The notes beneath the pieces are model-generated. The model made no database searches. It saw nothing but the letters and a program-made list of their open reading frames with translations, and was not told the DNA's origin. From assembly GCF_049445855.1 (NCBI RefSeq), contig NZ_JBMSDV010000001.1, forward strand, positions 186,001 to 250,000: a DNA stretch of 64,000 bases. The letters run 5' to 3'. Positions 55,601 to 63,361 of this stretch are shown piece after piece. Both the position numbers and the translations under genes were made by a program. The DNA comes from JAGOCV01 sp049445855. GTDB lineage: Bacteria > Pseudomonadota > Gammaproteobacteria > Burkholderiales > Burkholderiaceae_C. Positions within the stretch are counted from its first letter, which is position 1; each line of letters begins with the position of its first letter.

Positions 55601-58600
55601 ACACGGTGAATACCGGCCCCACGGGCGTGGCTTCCTGCGTAGCCGCAGCCGCTAATGCAGGCAACAGCTATGTCGCCACCAGCTGCAACACCGTGACATC
55701 CGGCCCGACCGGCGTCGGCTCATGCACACCTGCCGCTGCCGACGGCACCAACAGCTATGTCGCCACCTCGTGCAGCACGGTGACGACCGGCCCGACCCTG
55801 GTGGCTTCCTGCACCAACGCGAGCGCCAACGCCGGCAACAGCTACACCGCCACCACCTGTGCCACGACGACCAACGGCCCGACCCCCGTCGCGACGTGTA
55901 CCCCCACGGGTGCCAACGCGGGCAACAATTTCACGAGCACCACTTGTGATGTTGTAGCCCCCCCGGCCACAGGTGTGCAAAACTGCACGGCATCTTCCGC
56001 CAACGCAGGCAACAATTACACGACTACCTCCTGCAACACCGTCACGACCGGTCCGACCGGCGTGCAAACCTGCTCGGCGTCGGCTGGCAACAGCGGCAAC
56101 TCCTGGCTCACGACCACCTGCAACACGGCCACCACGGGCCCGACACCCAGCGCTGCCTGCACCCCGATCACAGCTGGCTCAGGCAATTCCTGGACGACGA
56201 CGACCTGCAACACGGTCACCACCGGCCCGACGCCTGCCGCGTCCTGCACGCCTGTCGGTGCCAACGCGGGCAACAGCTACACCGCCACGACCTGTAGCAA
56301 CGTGACCAGCGGCCCCACCGGTGTCGCTTCCTGCACGGCTTCCGGACCCAACGCCGGCAATACGTACACCACCACCACCTGCAACACCGTGAACACCGGC
56401 CCGACTGGCGTGCAAACCTGTTCGGCATCAGGTGCAAACGCTGGCAACAATTACGTGGAAACCACCTGCTTTACAGCGACCACCGGCCCGACGCCCGTGG
56501 CCAACTGCTCAGCACAGACTGCCGGATCAAGCAACAACTGGCTGACACGCACCTGCTCCACCGTGACCTCGGGACCGACTCCAGTGGCCTCCTGCACTGC
56601 CTCGGGTGCAAATGCCGGCAACAGCTACACCGTGACCACCTGCAACACCGTCACCACCGGCCCGACGACCGGCGCCTGCACGGCCTCCAGCGGCACGGCC
56701 GGCAATAACTGGGTCACAACCACCTGTACGGTGCTGTATGGCACGCCGTCCAACGTGGGTGCCTGCGTTCCGGAAGATCCGGGCCCGACCAATGGCTACG
56801 TCGGCCGCGTCTGTAACTTCAACGGTGGCGACGGCCCGACGGCGGTGGCGTCCTGCACGCCGCAGACCGCCGCCTCGGGCAACGGATGGGTCAACGTGTT
56901 CTGCAACACCCAGACCACCGGCCCGACGCCGATTGCCACCTGCACACCCTCGTCCCCGAATGCCGGCAACAGCTTTGTGACGACCACCTGCGATCAACAG
57001 ACCACGGGACCGACATTTGTTGAGGCCTCCACTTGCACGCCGGTCACTGCGAATGCGGGCAACAGCTGGACCACCACAAGTTGCAACACGGCCACCACCG
57101 GTCCGACCGGCGTCGCTGCCTGCACGCCGATTACGGCCACGTCCCTCAACGGCTGGAAGACGACCTCCTGCAACACGGTGAACACCGGCCCGACCGGCGT
57201 GGCCTCATGCACAAACGCTGCGGCTGGTCCTGGCAACAACTGGACCTCGAGAAGCTGCAACACAACCGTCACCGGCCCGACACCTGTTGCGTCGTGCACC
57301 AACATCACGACCCCGACATTGACCAACGACTGGACAACCCACAGCTGCAGCACGACCAACACCGGTCCCACGCTGGTGGCATCCTGCACGGCAGAAACAG
57401 CCAGCAGTGCCAACAACTACGTGACCACCACCTGTACCCCGAGCACGCCTGTCGTGACAGGCGTGCAGACCTGCACCCCGTCGTCGGCCAACAGTGGCAA
57501 CAATTACACGACCACGACGTGTAACAACTCGGTCAGCGGCCCGACGGCCGTTCAGGCCAGCACCTGCGTGGCGCAGACAGGTAATGCCGGCAACAACTGG
57601 CTGACCATCACCTGCAATACGGGAACGACCGGGCCGACGGCGGTGAACACCTGTACCCCTTCCGCGGCCAGCGGCACCAATAGTTGGGTCACGACCACCT
57701 GCGCAGACAACAACACGGGACCGACGCCCACAGCCTCGTGTACGCCTCAAAGCAAGAATGCTGGAAACAACTACGTCCTGACCACTTGCCCTGTCGTCAC
57801 AACCGGTCCGACCTTCGTGCAGTCCTGCACGGCCTCCCCGGCCAGTGGCGGCAATAGCTGGACGGCCACGACCTGTACACCGGTTACCAGTGGTCCCACC
57901 GGCGTCGCGAGTTGCACGCCCATTACGGCCACCGCCGGCAACAACTGGAAAACCACTACTTGCAACACTGCCACCACCGGCCCGACCCTGGTCGCCAGTT
58001 GCGAGGCTGCTACCGTGGCGAACAACGACAACAACTGGACACTGCGAACCTGCAACACGGTCACCACCGGTCCGTCGCCCGTCGCCTCGTGCACGGACGC
58101 AGCAGCCGGTGCCGGCAACAACTACATCAAGACGACCTGCACGGCCGTCGACACCGGTCCCACTGGCGTCCAGAACTGTACCGACACGCCCGCCAATGCC
58201 GGCAACGCTTACACCTCGACCACCTGCCTGAACAGCATCGGTGGCCCGACCGGCGTCGCCACCTGCACGCCGCAGACCGGAAGCGCCGCCAACAACTGGC
58301 GGACGATCACCTGCGTCGGCCCGGTCACGACCGGCCCGACGGCGGTGGCCTCCTGCACGTCGGGAATTTCGGATGACTACACCATCACCACCTGCAACAC
58401 GGCCACCACCGGCCCGGATGTGATCGTGGCTACGGATTGCGCAAATGCCGCGCCGTCCAGCGCCAACGGCTACATCGGTACGACCTGCACGCCAGTGGAC
58501 GGCAAGCGCCAGAGCTACGTGACGACCAAGCGCACCACCGAAGTGATGTACAGCGGCACGACGACCAGCCAGATACTCCGCGACGTCACCGATGTGAGCG

Positions 58601-61305
58601 CCGTCCAGTACCTGGACAACGTGTGCCACTCGCCCAACGAAAACCCCTTGCCGCCCCTGCCGGCCAATGGCAAGCCGGCGGCAGGCTACAGCCCGCTCGC
58701 GTCCAACGAGACCGGCACGCTCAACGGCGTCCCGTTCACTTGCACCGAATGGCCTTGCATCAAGGACAACCCGGGCAGCGAAGGTGGCAGCAGTAATTCG
58801 CTGGCTGACGTCGCGCAATACTTCTATACGACCGACCTGCGCCCCGGCACCGACTACGGTCCGGACGGGGTCTATGGCCCGCCCACGGCGGGCCCCGGTG
58901 TGGAAGACGACCGCGCACGCTACCAGCACATGACGACGTTCGTCGTCGGCTTGGGCGTATCAGGCTCGGTCAAGTACCAGGACGACTATCGCAAGGGCAT
59001 CCCTGGCGCTTTCGACGACATCCGCAAGGGGAACGTCAAGGCCTTGCCGAACTGGAAGGCAACGGAAGTCGGTGAGCAGGCGAACTGGCCCGTGTGGCCG
59101 GCAGCCGGTCTTGACTTCGAGAGCGACCCGGGGCTTTACAACGACGAGCGTTCGATTGACGACTTCTGGCACACTGCCGTCAACGGACGCGGCCAGTATT
59201 TCAGCGCGAGCGACTCCAACACCGTGGTGTCCGGCATCCGCGCTGCGCTAGGCTCCATTGCCGGTCTGGGCGGCGCCGGTTCGGCTGCCTCGACCACCAC
59301 GCTGGAAATCACGGACGGCGACAACACGTCTTACGTGGCCAGCTACAAGACGGAAGACTGGTGGGGTGAGATCAACTCGGTGAAGGTGAATTCCGAAACC
59401 GGCGAAACGGACGACGTCGCGACCAAGAGCCAGTGGTCGGCACGTGATCTGCTCACCAACAAGGTTCAGGCCAACTGTGACACCCGCAGCATCTACTATT
59501 TCAACGCCTCGGCGACCGACAAACTGGCGCCGTTCACCTGGAACACGCGCAACTGCGGCACCAGCGGCACTACCACGGCACTAACGTCCGCCCTTCAGGC
59601 TTACTTCGGTGCCAGCCAGATCACCAACCTGAGCCAGAACCTGGACATGACCGACTCGCAGCGCACGGCAGCAGCCGCACCGGGCAACCTGGTCAATTTC
59701 ATCCGGGGCCAGACGGGTCTGGAGGGTTACATCAATGGTGAAGACTCCAAGCTGTACCGCAAGCGCGCATTCGTGCTAGGTGACATCGTGGGCTCACAGC
59801 CGCAGTACGTGAAGGCACCATCCCGCAATTACACGGATGACTATTACAGCGACTTCAAGGCCGCCAACGCCACGCGCCAGCCCATGCTTTATGCCGGCGC
59901 CAACGATGGCATGCTGCACGCCTTCAACGCCACGACCGGTGAAGAAGTCTGGTCCTTCATCCCGACCGCGCTGATGCCCAGCCTGTACAAGCTGGCAGAC
60001 AACGAGTACGGCAGCCGCCACGCATTTTTCGTGGACGGCACACCACAGATCTCTGACGCGTTCAACCCGGCCGACACGACCGACCGCGCGGAAGGCACCT
60101 GGCGGACCATTCTCGTCGGTGGTCTGGGCGCCGGCGGCAAGGAAAGCGATGTCGCCAACACCAATACGGGCTTCTTCGCGCTGGACGTGACCAACCCGGC
60201 AACACCCAAGGCGCTGTGGGAGTTCAACTACAAGGCCAGCGGCTGCTATGTCGCGGGCTCGCAGGAATACACTGACTGTGACCTGGGCCTGACGTTCGGC
60301 AAGCCGATCATCACCAAGCGTGCAAGCGACGGCAAATGGGTGGTGCTGGTGAGCTCGGGCTACAACAACACGGGCGGTGTAAACAAGGGCCGTGGCTTCA
60401 TGTATGTGCTGGACGCGTTCACTGGCCGAATCCTGGAGAAGGTCGCCGCTGTCACCTCGACGCCGGATACGTTCACCGGGAATGAAACCACGCCCAGTGG
60501 CCTGCGCAACCTCAACAACTTCGTGATCAATGCGAATGCGGACAATACGACGCTGCGTACGTACGGCACCGACCTGCTGGGCAACGTGTGGCGCTTCGAT
60601 ATGGCTTCGTCGCCCACCACGGTGACTTTGCTGGGCGTGGCCCGCGACAAGGACGGCAACGCACAACCGATCACCACCCGTCCGGAACTGGCTGAAGTGG
60701 ATGGATCGACCATCGTCCTGGTTGGTACCGGCCGCCTGTTGGGCATCACCGACCTGCTGGTGGACTCCAATTCGCAGATCCAGTCGGTCTACTCGTTCAA
60801 GGATGCCGATTATTCCGCGGGTGGCCTGCGCCAGCAGTTGCGTCCGATGAAGCTCACGCAAAGCGGCACGGGTACCAGCCTCACCCGTACCATCTCGTGC
60901 GACGGGGATGCAACGGCCTGTACGGGTACCGCTGGCTTCGTGGTCGATTTGCCGATCGCCGGCGAACGCATCAACGTCGACATGCGCCTGACTTCGGGCA
61001 CGCTGGTCTTCGCCAGCAACGTCCCTGACAGCTCGACCTGCAGCGCCGGTGGCTTCTCGCTGCTCAACTATCTCGACCTGATCAAGGGCACGGCTGTGGG
61101 CGGAGATCCAGCGGGGGTGACCTCGGTCCACCTGTCGTCGTCGCTGAACGTGGGTCTCGGGTTGTTCCGCCTGAAGGACGGCACGATCATCGCCAACGCA
61201 CGCGGCTCGGACGGCGTCATCACCCCGCTCCCGGTGCCCGTGTCGACACCGCCCAGCCCTGGCAAGCGGGTGAGCTGGCGCGAAATCACCGCGCCCAAGC
61301 AGTAA
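52603..61305 (+). CDS. pilY1: Giant PilY1-type pilus-tip adhesin with two long repeat arrays
   Basis: Start at MKTKHASTTQ (2900 residues), with GGGGGAAAA upstream; the frame extends 51 codons further back, into pilX, and is not used. A signal peptide ends near residue 40. A VWA domain opens with MLLVDSSKSM (D74-S76-S78 MIDAS) and continues to FTIMTTDGYW (near 390), then resumes at SLADVAQYFYTTDLR (2066) and TTFVVGLGV (2110). Between them lie 42 heptads (457-750) and about 41 cysteine repeats (772-1966). The C-terminal PilY1 beta-propeller starts near 2386 (KRAFVLGDIVGSQPQYV, YAGANDGMLHAFNATTGEE, YGTDLLGNVWRFD). Without the insert it has about 1390 residues, close to ordinary PilY1. It is thought to act at the pilus tip in adhesion and surface sensing. 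Confidence 0.92.
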   Translation: MKTKHASTTQGRSRALRNAARLGLASGALLLASVAGYGASTADSTVIGTANIANVPVSNARTSVIKPNIMLLVDSSKSMSWTHMPDSMEVVGQFEMPIGYRSAVCNGLYFDPAKNYQVPKYANGSSRPTPTWPNAVYNYYLPSEAPVPSASMPTPATTVDLNVNFQAYDNKTRYFNSSAAIPSAGYSDTRQQAYYYVFTGTTAVPTPTADGCRQLESVSGVSPNTEVSIPATGGGTWERKLVANQGATIQQKFVIWYQYYRTRMLLIKSGVGLAFNGLTDSFRVGLVTMAPTDTVGGPVVNSKYLAINDFAGDGNSGQKYDWYQKLEGLVPDATSSPAREGLARVGLHYADRTKLLGNTASGRSTASIVAGMSDPYQGSCQPNFTIMTTDGYWNSSANSEAWGPIGMNGANVGQQDGDLSNPNSPRPMWDGRSSGRKTTIDAQNAYSYTACPGVWVTRSTAQIFQSTSRTTQSFQQMLASTHQVLQRTDQTSESTSRTTRSEAQVQAATSQLNIATFQRLRSTSQTMRSSQQWLQTTSQVRQSTAQIFDTTTRITASTSQQTESTSQTSRSTLQNRQSTSQILRTRTWITAGTATLQRSTSQRTQSTSQRNQSTSQLQRNTSQLTRSTTQANVSTAQIRTSTSQLQRSTSQLQMSTVQNRATTAQIRASTSQLTRSTSQLTRSTSQLTRSTAQINVSTLQRTLSTSQLQKTTSQLLRSTSQLNSYTEQLQRSTSRWTRSTRQDFRQTAESYTAVPIDSCVTGPGVACPKAITGPTAVVSCSPQTPNSGNEYLQITCTETTTGPTGVASCTPAGASSSNDYTSTTCYTPPPVYTPVASCTPVAAGSGNNWTATKCTTLTSGPTAVASCTASGANAGNSYTATTCASSTPVVTGVETCTPSGPTSANDYTTTTCATVTTGPTAVGSCTPATAGTGNQWKTTTCADVTTGPTPAASCSPATAGVGNSYTATTCNTVTSGPTGVASCTASGANSGNNYTTTTCNTVNTGPTGVASCVAAAANAGNSYVATSCNTVTSGPTGVGSCTPAAADGTNSYVATSCSTVTTGPTLVASCTNASANAGNSYTATTCATTTNGPTPVATCTPTGANAGNNFTSTTCDVVAPPATGVQNCTASSANAGNNYTTTSCNTVTTGPTGVQTCSASAGNSGNSWLTTTCNTATTGPTPSAACTPITAGSGNSWTTTTCNTVTTGPTPAASCTPVGANAGNSYTATTCSNVTSGPTGVASCTASGPNAGNTYTTTTCNTVNTGPTGVQTCSASGANAGNNYVETTCFTATTGPTPVANCSAQTAGSSNNWLTRTCSTVTSGPTPVASCTASGANAGNSYTVTTCNTVTTGPTTGACTASSGTAGNNWVTTTCTVLYGTPSNVGACVPEDPGPTNGYVGRVCNFNGGDGPTAVASCTPQTAASGNGWVNVFCNTQTTGPTPIATCTPSSPNAGNSFVTTTCDQQTTGPTFVEASTCTPVTANAGNSWTTTSCNTATTGPTGVAACTPITATSLNGWKTTSCNTVNTGPTGVASCTNAAAGPGNNWTSRSCNTTVTGPTPVASCTNITTPTLTNDWTTHSCSTTNTGPTLVASCTAETASSANNYVTTTCTPSTPVVTGVQTCTPSSANSGNNYTTTTCNNSVSGPTAVQASTCVAQTGNAGNNWLTITCNTGTTGPTAVNTCTPSAASGTNSWVTTTCADNNTGPTPTASCTPQSKNAGNNYVLTTCPVVTTGPTFVQSCTASPASGGNSWTATTCTPVTSGPTGVASCTPITATAGNNWKTTTCNTATTGPTLVASCEAATVANNDNNWTLRTCNTVTTGPSPVASCTDAAAGAGNNYIKTTCTAVDTGPTGVQNCTDTPANAGNAYTSTTCLNSIGGPTGVATCTPQTGSAANNWRTITCVGPVTTGPTAVASCTSGISDDYTITTCNTATTGPDVIVATDCANAAPSSANGYIGTTCTPVDGKRQSYVTTKRTTEVMYSGTTTSQILRDVTDVSAVQYLDNVCHSPNENPLPPLPANGKPAAGYSPLASNETGTLNGVPFTCTEWPCIKDNPGSEGGSSNSLADVAQYFYTTDLRPGTDYGPDGVYGPPTAGPGVEDDRARYQHMTTFVVGLGVSGSVKYQDDYRKGIPGAFDDIRKGNVKALPNWKATEVGEQANWPVWPAAGLDFESDPGLYNDERSIDDFWHTAVNGRGQYFSASDSNTVVSGIRAALGSIAGLGGAGSAASTTTLEITDGDNTSYVASYKTEDWWGEINSVKVNSETGETDDVATKSQWSARDLLTNKVQANCDTRSIYYFNASATDKLAPFTWNTRNCGTSGTTTALTSALQAYFGASQITNLSQNLDMTDSQRTAAAAPGNLVNFIRGQTGLEGYINGEDSKLYRKRAFVLGDIVGSQPQYVKAPSRNYTDDYYSDFKAANATRQPMLYAGANDGMLHAFNATTGEEVWSFIPTALMPSLYKLADNEYGSRHAFFVDGTPQISDAFNPADTTDRAEGTWRTILVGGLGAGGKESDVANTNTGFFALDVTNPATPKALWEFNYKASGCYVAGSQEYTDCDLGLTFGKPIITKRASDGKWVVLVSSGYNNTGGVNKGRGFMYVLDAFTGRILEKVAAVTSTPDTFTGNETTPSGLRNLNNFVINANADNTTLRTYGTDLLGNVWRFDMASSPTTVTLLGVARDKDGNAQPITTRPELAEVDGSTIVLVGTGRLLGITDLLVDSNSQIQSVYSFKDADYSAGGLRQQLRPMKLTQSGTGTSLTRTISCDGDATACTGTAGFVVDLPIAGERINVDMRLTSGTLVFASNVPDSSTCSAGGFSLLNYLDLIKGTAVGGDPAGVTSVHLSSSLNVGLGLFRLKDGTIIANARGSDGVITPLPVPVSTPPSPGKRVSWREITAPKQ
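53971..54852 (+). repeat. 42 tandem heptad-coding repeats (21-bp period) in pilY1
   Basis: A run of 882 bases coding exactly 42 seven-residue units without an indel. The unit is x-x-S-T-x-Q-h, best seen as QRSTSQL, TRSTSQL and RASTSQL. Position 4 is almost always Thr (or Ser), position 6 mostly Gln, position 7 often Leu, Ile, Val or Thr. Units near 54600-54690 are nearly identical at DNA level, while the edges are more diverged, as expected for an array that grows by recombination in its middle. Confidence 0.95.
54916..58500 (+). repeat. About 41 tandem Cys-pair repeats (about 87-bp period) in pilY1
   Basis: 3585 bases coding about 41 units of about 29 residues. The consensus is T-G-P-T-x-V-A-S-C-T-x6-A-G-N-x-(Y/W)-x-T-T-T-C-N-T-V-T. 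Each unit has two cysteines spaced C-x15-C, then C-x12-C to the next unit, about 82 in total. A few units vary by one to three residues (for example those with GPTFVEASTC, or a shorter one near 58350). The pattern suggests beta-hairpin units locked by disulfides. Confidence 0.95.
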
Positions 61306-61326
61306 AGCGGGAGCAGCCGCCGCACC

Positions 61327-62163
61327 GTGACCGTGCTCGCGGCCCTTCCCTTCGGCCGGAGGCTCGCCCAGTGGCGAGCCTCCGGCTTTTTGCGTGATCC
61401 AGCCCGCAGGCGGCTTGCCTTCGGTCTTGTGCTTTCGGTGATGCTTCATGCACTGGTGTTGCTCAGGCTGGTGCAGATGCAGGGCAGCGTCACCTCGGAC
61501 AACGACTCGGTGCCGATCGTGGTCGAGCTGCTACGCGCCGAGAACGAAATGCAGGTGGTGATGATCCGGGAAGCACCCGCACCCCAGCCAGGGCCAGATG
61601 CGCCGCAGGTGGTGGCGGAGGCAGCACCACCTCCGCCCGAGCCGGTGACGGCACCCCCGACTCCGGCTGCGGCCCCTCTTCCGGCGCCGGCGCCCTCACC
61701 CACGCCGGTCGCCGTACCCACGCCACCGCCCCTGCCATCGCCCCCCGCGCCGGCAATGCCCCCGGCTCCGGCCGAACCGCCAGCACCTGCTCCTCCCGCT
61801 CCACCCAGCGTGGCAACAGGCGGCAGCCCGCCTCCTGCGCCACCGACCTCCTACAACGTGAGCGGGTCACTCAACCCGCCACCCCGACTGCTCAGCGATG
61901 TGGATACAGAAAGCACCACGGTCCTTGGCGAGGGCCGTGTTGTCGTGCGCGTGCTCATCAACGCCCGAGGCGAGGTAGACGAGGTTGTCGTACTGACGTC
62001 CACCCCCAAGGGAAAGTATGATGCGGCTGCCATCGCCGCCTTCTCCAAGGCCCGCTATTCGCCTGGTTACCTCGACGGTCGTGCCGTCAAGAGCCAGATC
62101 ACCTATGAAATCAATTACCAGCCGATCAACCGGGGCTCGGCCGTGTCAGGTCAGTCGAACTGA
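61327..62163 (+). CDS. TonB-like energy transducer protein, start uncertain
   Basis: The frame allows 278 residues from GTG. A membrane anchor (RRRLAFGLVLSVMLHALVLLRL) is followed by about 120 residues very rich in Pro and Ala, then a TonB C-terminal domain (GRVVVRVLINARGEVDEVVVLTSTPKGKYDAAAIAAFSKARYSPGYLDGRAVKSQITYEINY). That is the TonB plan: an anchor, a rigid periplasm-spanning arm and a receptor-binding end. A perfect terminator lies within the first 22 codons, so the gene may really start later, at TTG 61390 or GTG 61429. No exbB or exbD is nearby. It follows pilY1 directly. Confidence 0.78.
   Translation: MTVLAALPFGRRLAQWRASGFLRDPARRRLAFGLVLSVMLHALVLLRLVQMQGSVTSDNDSVPIVVELLRAENEMQVVMIREAPAPQPGPDAPQVVAEAAPPPPEPVTAPPTPAAAPLPAPAPSPTPVAVPTPPPLPSPPAPAMPPAPAEPPAPAPPAPPSVATGGSPPPAPPTSYNVSGSLNPPPRLLSDVDTESTTVLGEGRVVVRVLINARGEVDEVVVLTSTPKGKYDAAAIAAFSKARYSPGYLDGRAVKSQITYEINYQPINRGSAVSGQSN
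61355..61391 (+). terminator. Very strong Rho-independent terminator of the pil operon
   Basis: GCCGGAGGCTCGCC (61355-61368) pairs perfectly over 14 bases with GGCGAGCCTCCGGC (61373-61386) around CAGT, followed by TTTTT (61387-61391). It is 50 bases after the pilY1 stop and inside the longest reading of the TonB-like frame. Confidence 0.93.
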
Positions 62164-62184
62164 CGCGCAGGTCGCGCCGCATCC

Positions 62185-63357
62185 ATGAACACCTCCGTCT
62201 GGGACGACGCTCTCGCCCTGGCCCGGCAGGCCATCCCGCTGTCGTCGCCCAATCCCCGTGTCGGCTGTGTGCTGGCAGATGCCGGGGGCCAAGTGATTGG
62301 CCGCGGCTTCACGCAGCAGCCGGGCGGCGCACATGCGGAAGTGATGGCGCTGCGCGACGCTGCAGCCCGTGGCTTGCCCACGCAGGGTGCCACGGCCTGG
62401 GTGACGCTGGAGCCCTGCTCGCACCATGGCCGCACGCCTCCATGCGCGGACGCGCTTGTCGCGGCCGGGCTTGCGCAGGTGAATGTCGCCATGGTCGACC
62501 CCAACCCGCAGGTGTCGGGGCGCGGCCTGGCGCTTCTGCGCGAAGCAGGATTAGCGGTGGAACTGCTTTCGCCTGACCACCCGGTCGCCGTCGCGGCGCA
62601 CGACCTGAACGCTGGCTTCATCAGCCGCATGACGCGCGGTCAGCCATGGCTGCGGCTGAAAACCGCCGCATCGCTGGACGGAAGGACCGCGCTGAACAAC
62701 GGGACGAGCCAGTGGATCACCGGCGAAGCAGCGCGCGCCGACGGTCACGTGTGGCGTGCACGCGCGAGCGGCATCCTCACGGGCGTGGGAACCGTGCTGC
62801 GAGACGACCCGAGCCTGACCGTGCGTTCGACATCCGGCGGCACTTCGGGCGAGACGGAAATCCGCCAGCCCGACCTGGTGATCCTGGACAGCCACTTCAA
62901 GACGCCTCCGGGGGCACGGATATTCAGGACCGCACGGCGGGTTTTCGTCTATGGGCGCGAAGATGCCATGGCGAGCGAAGGTGCCGATGCGCGATGCAGG
63001 TCACTCCAGTCCGCCGGTGCGACGGTCATACCCCTCGCTTGCAGCGAGACATGGAAAAATGCCGGTGTTGACCTGCACGCCCTCGTGCGCGATCTCGCAC
63101 GCCTCGAAATGAATGAAGTGCACGTGGAAGCGGGCGCGACACTCAATGGCGCGCTGCTGCGCGAAGCACTCATCGACGAGTTCCTTGTCTATCTGGCCCC
63201 CGTGCTGTTGGGGGAAGGCGCCGCCATCGCAGGCTTAGGCCCCCTCGAAACCCTGGCCCAGGCGTCACGCCTTCGCTTCACCGACATCCAGCCCGTGGGC
63301 AATGACCTGCGCCTGCGGCTGAGGCCTGCGACCGACACCCAATCCCTGCGAAAATAG
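62185..63357 (+). CDS. ribD: Bifunctional riboflavin biosynthesis deaminase/reductase
   Basis: Two steps of riboflavin synthesis in one protein of 390 residues. The N-terminal deaminase has the zinc and proton-shuttle motif HAEVMAL (HAE) and PCSHHGRTPPC, plus SSPNPRVGCVLAD; the C-terminal reductase (about 150-390) has LKTAASLDGRTALNNGTSQWITG, GILTGVGTVLRDDPSL and a late NEVHVEAGATLNGALL. It starts 22 bases after the TonB-like stop, and ribE starts four bases after its stop, so ribD and ribE are cotranscribed. Confidence 0.96.
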   Translation: MNTSVWDDALALARQAIPLSSPNPRVGCVLADAGGQVIGRGFTQQPGGAHAEVMALRDAAARGLPTQGATAWVTLEPCSHHGRTPPCADALVAAGLAQVNVAMVDPNPQVSGRGLALLREAGLAVELLSPDHPVAVAAHDLNAGFISRMTRGQPWLRLKTAASLDGRTALNNGTSQWITGEAARADGHVWRARASGILTGVGTVLRDDPSLTVRSTSGGTSGETEIRQPDLVILDSHFKTPPGARIFRTARRVFVYGREDAMASEGADARCRSLQSAGATVIPLACSETWKNAGVDLHALVRDLARLEMNEVHVEAGATLNGALLREALIDEFLVYLAPVLLGEGAAIAGLGPLETLAQASRLRFTDIQPVGNDLRLRLRPATDTQSLRK

Positions 63358-63361
63358 CGTC

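Noticed and set aside
53971..58500. Periodic DNA that could be mistaken for a CRISPR array or satellite
   Set aside because: The period is 21 or about 87 bases with diverged units, there are no unique spacers, and one open frame crosses the whole region.
57205..58929. Long antisense open frame of 574 codons, and others, inside the pilY1 repeats
   Set aside because: They are by-products of repetitive GC-rich coding sequence on the other strand; they are low-complexity Arg/Gly/Ala and have no sensible start context.
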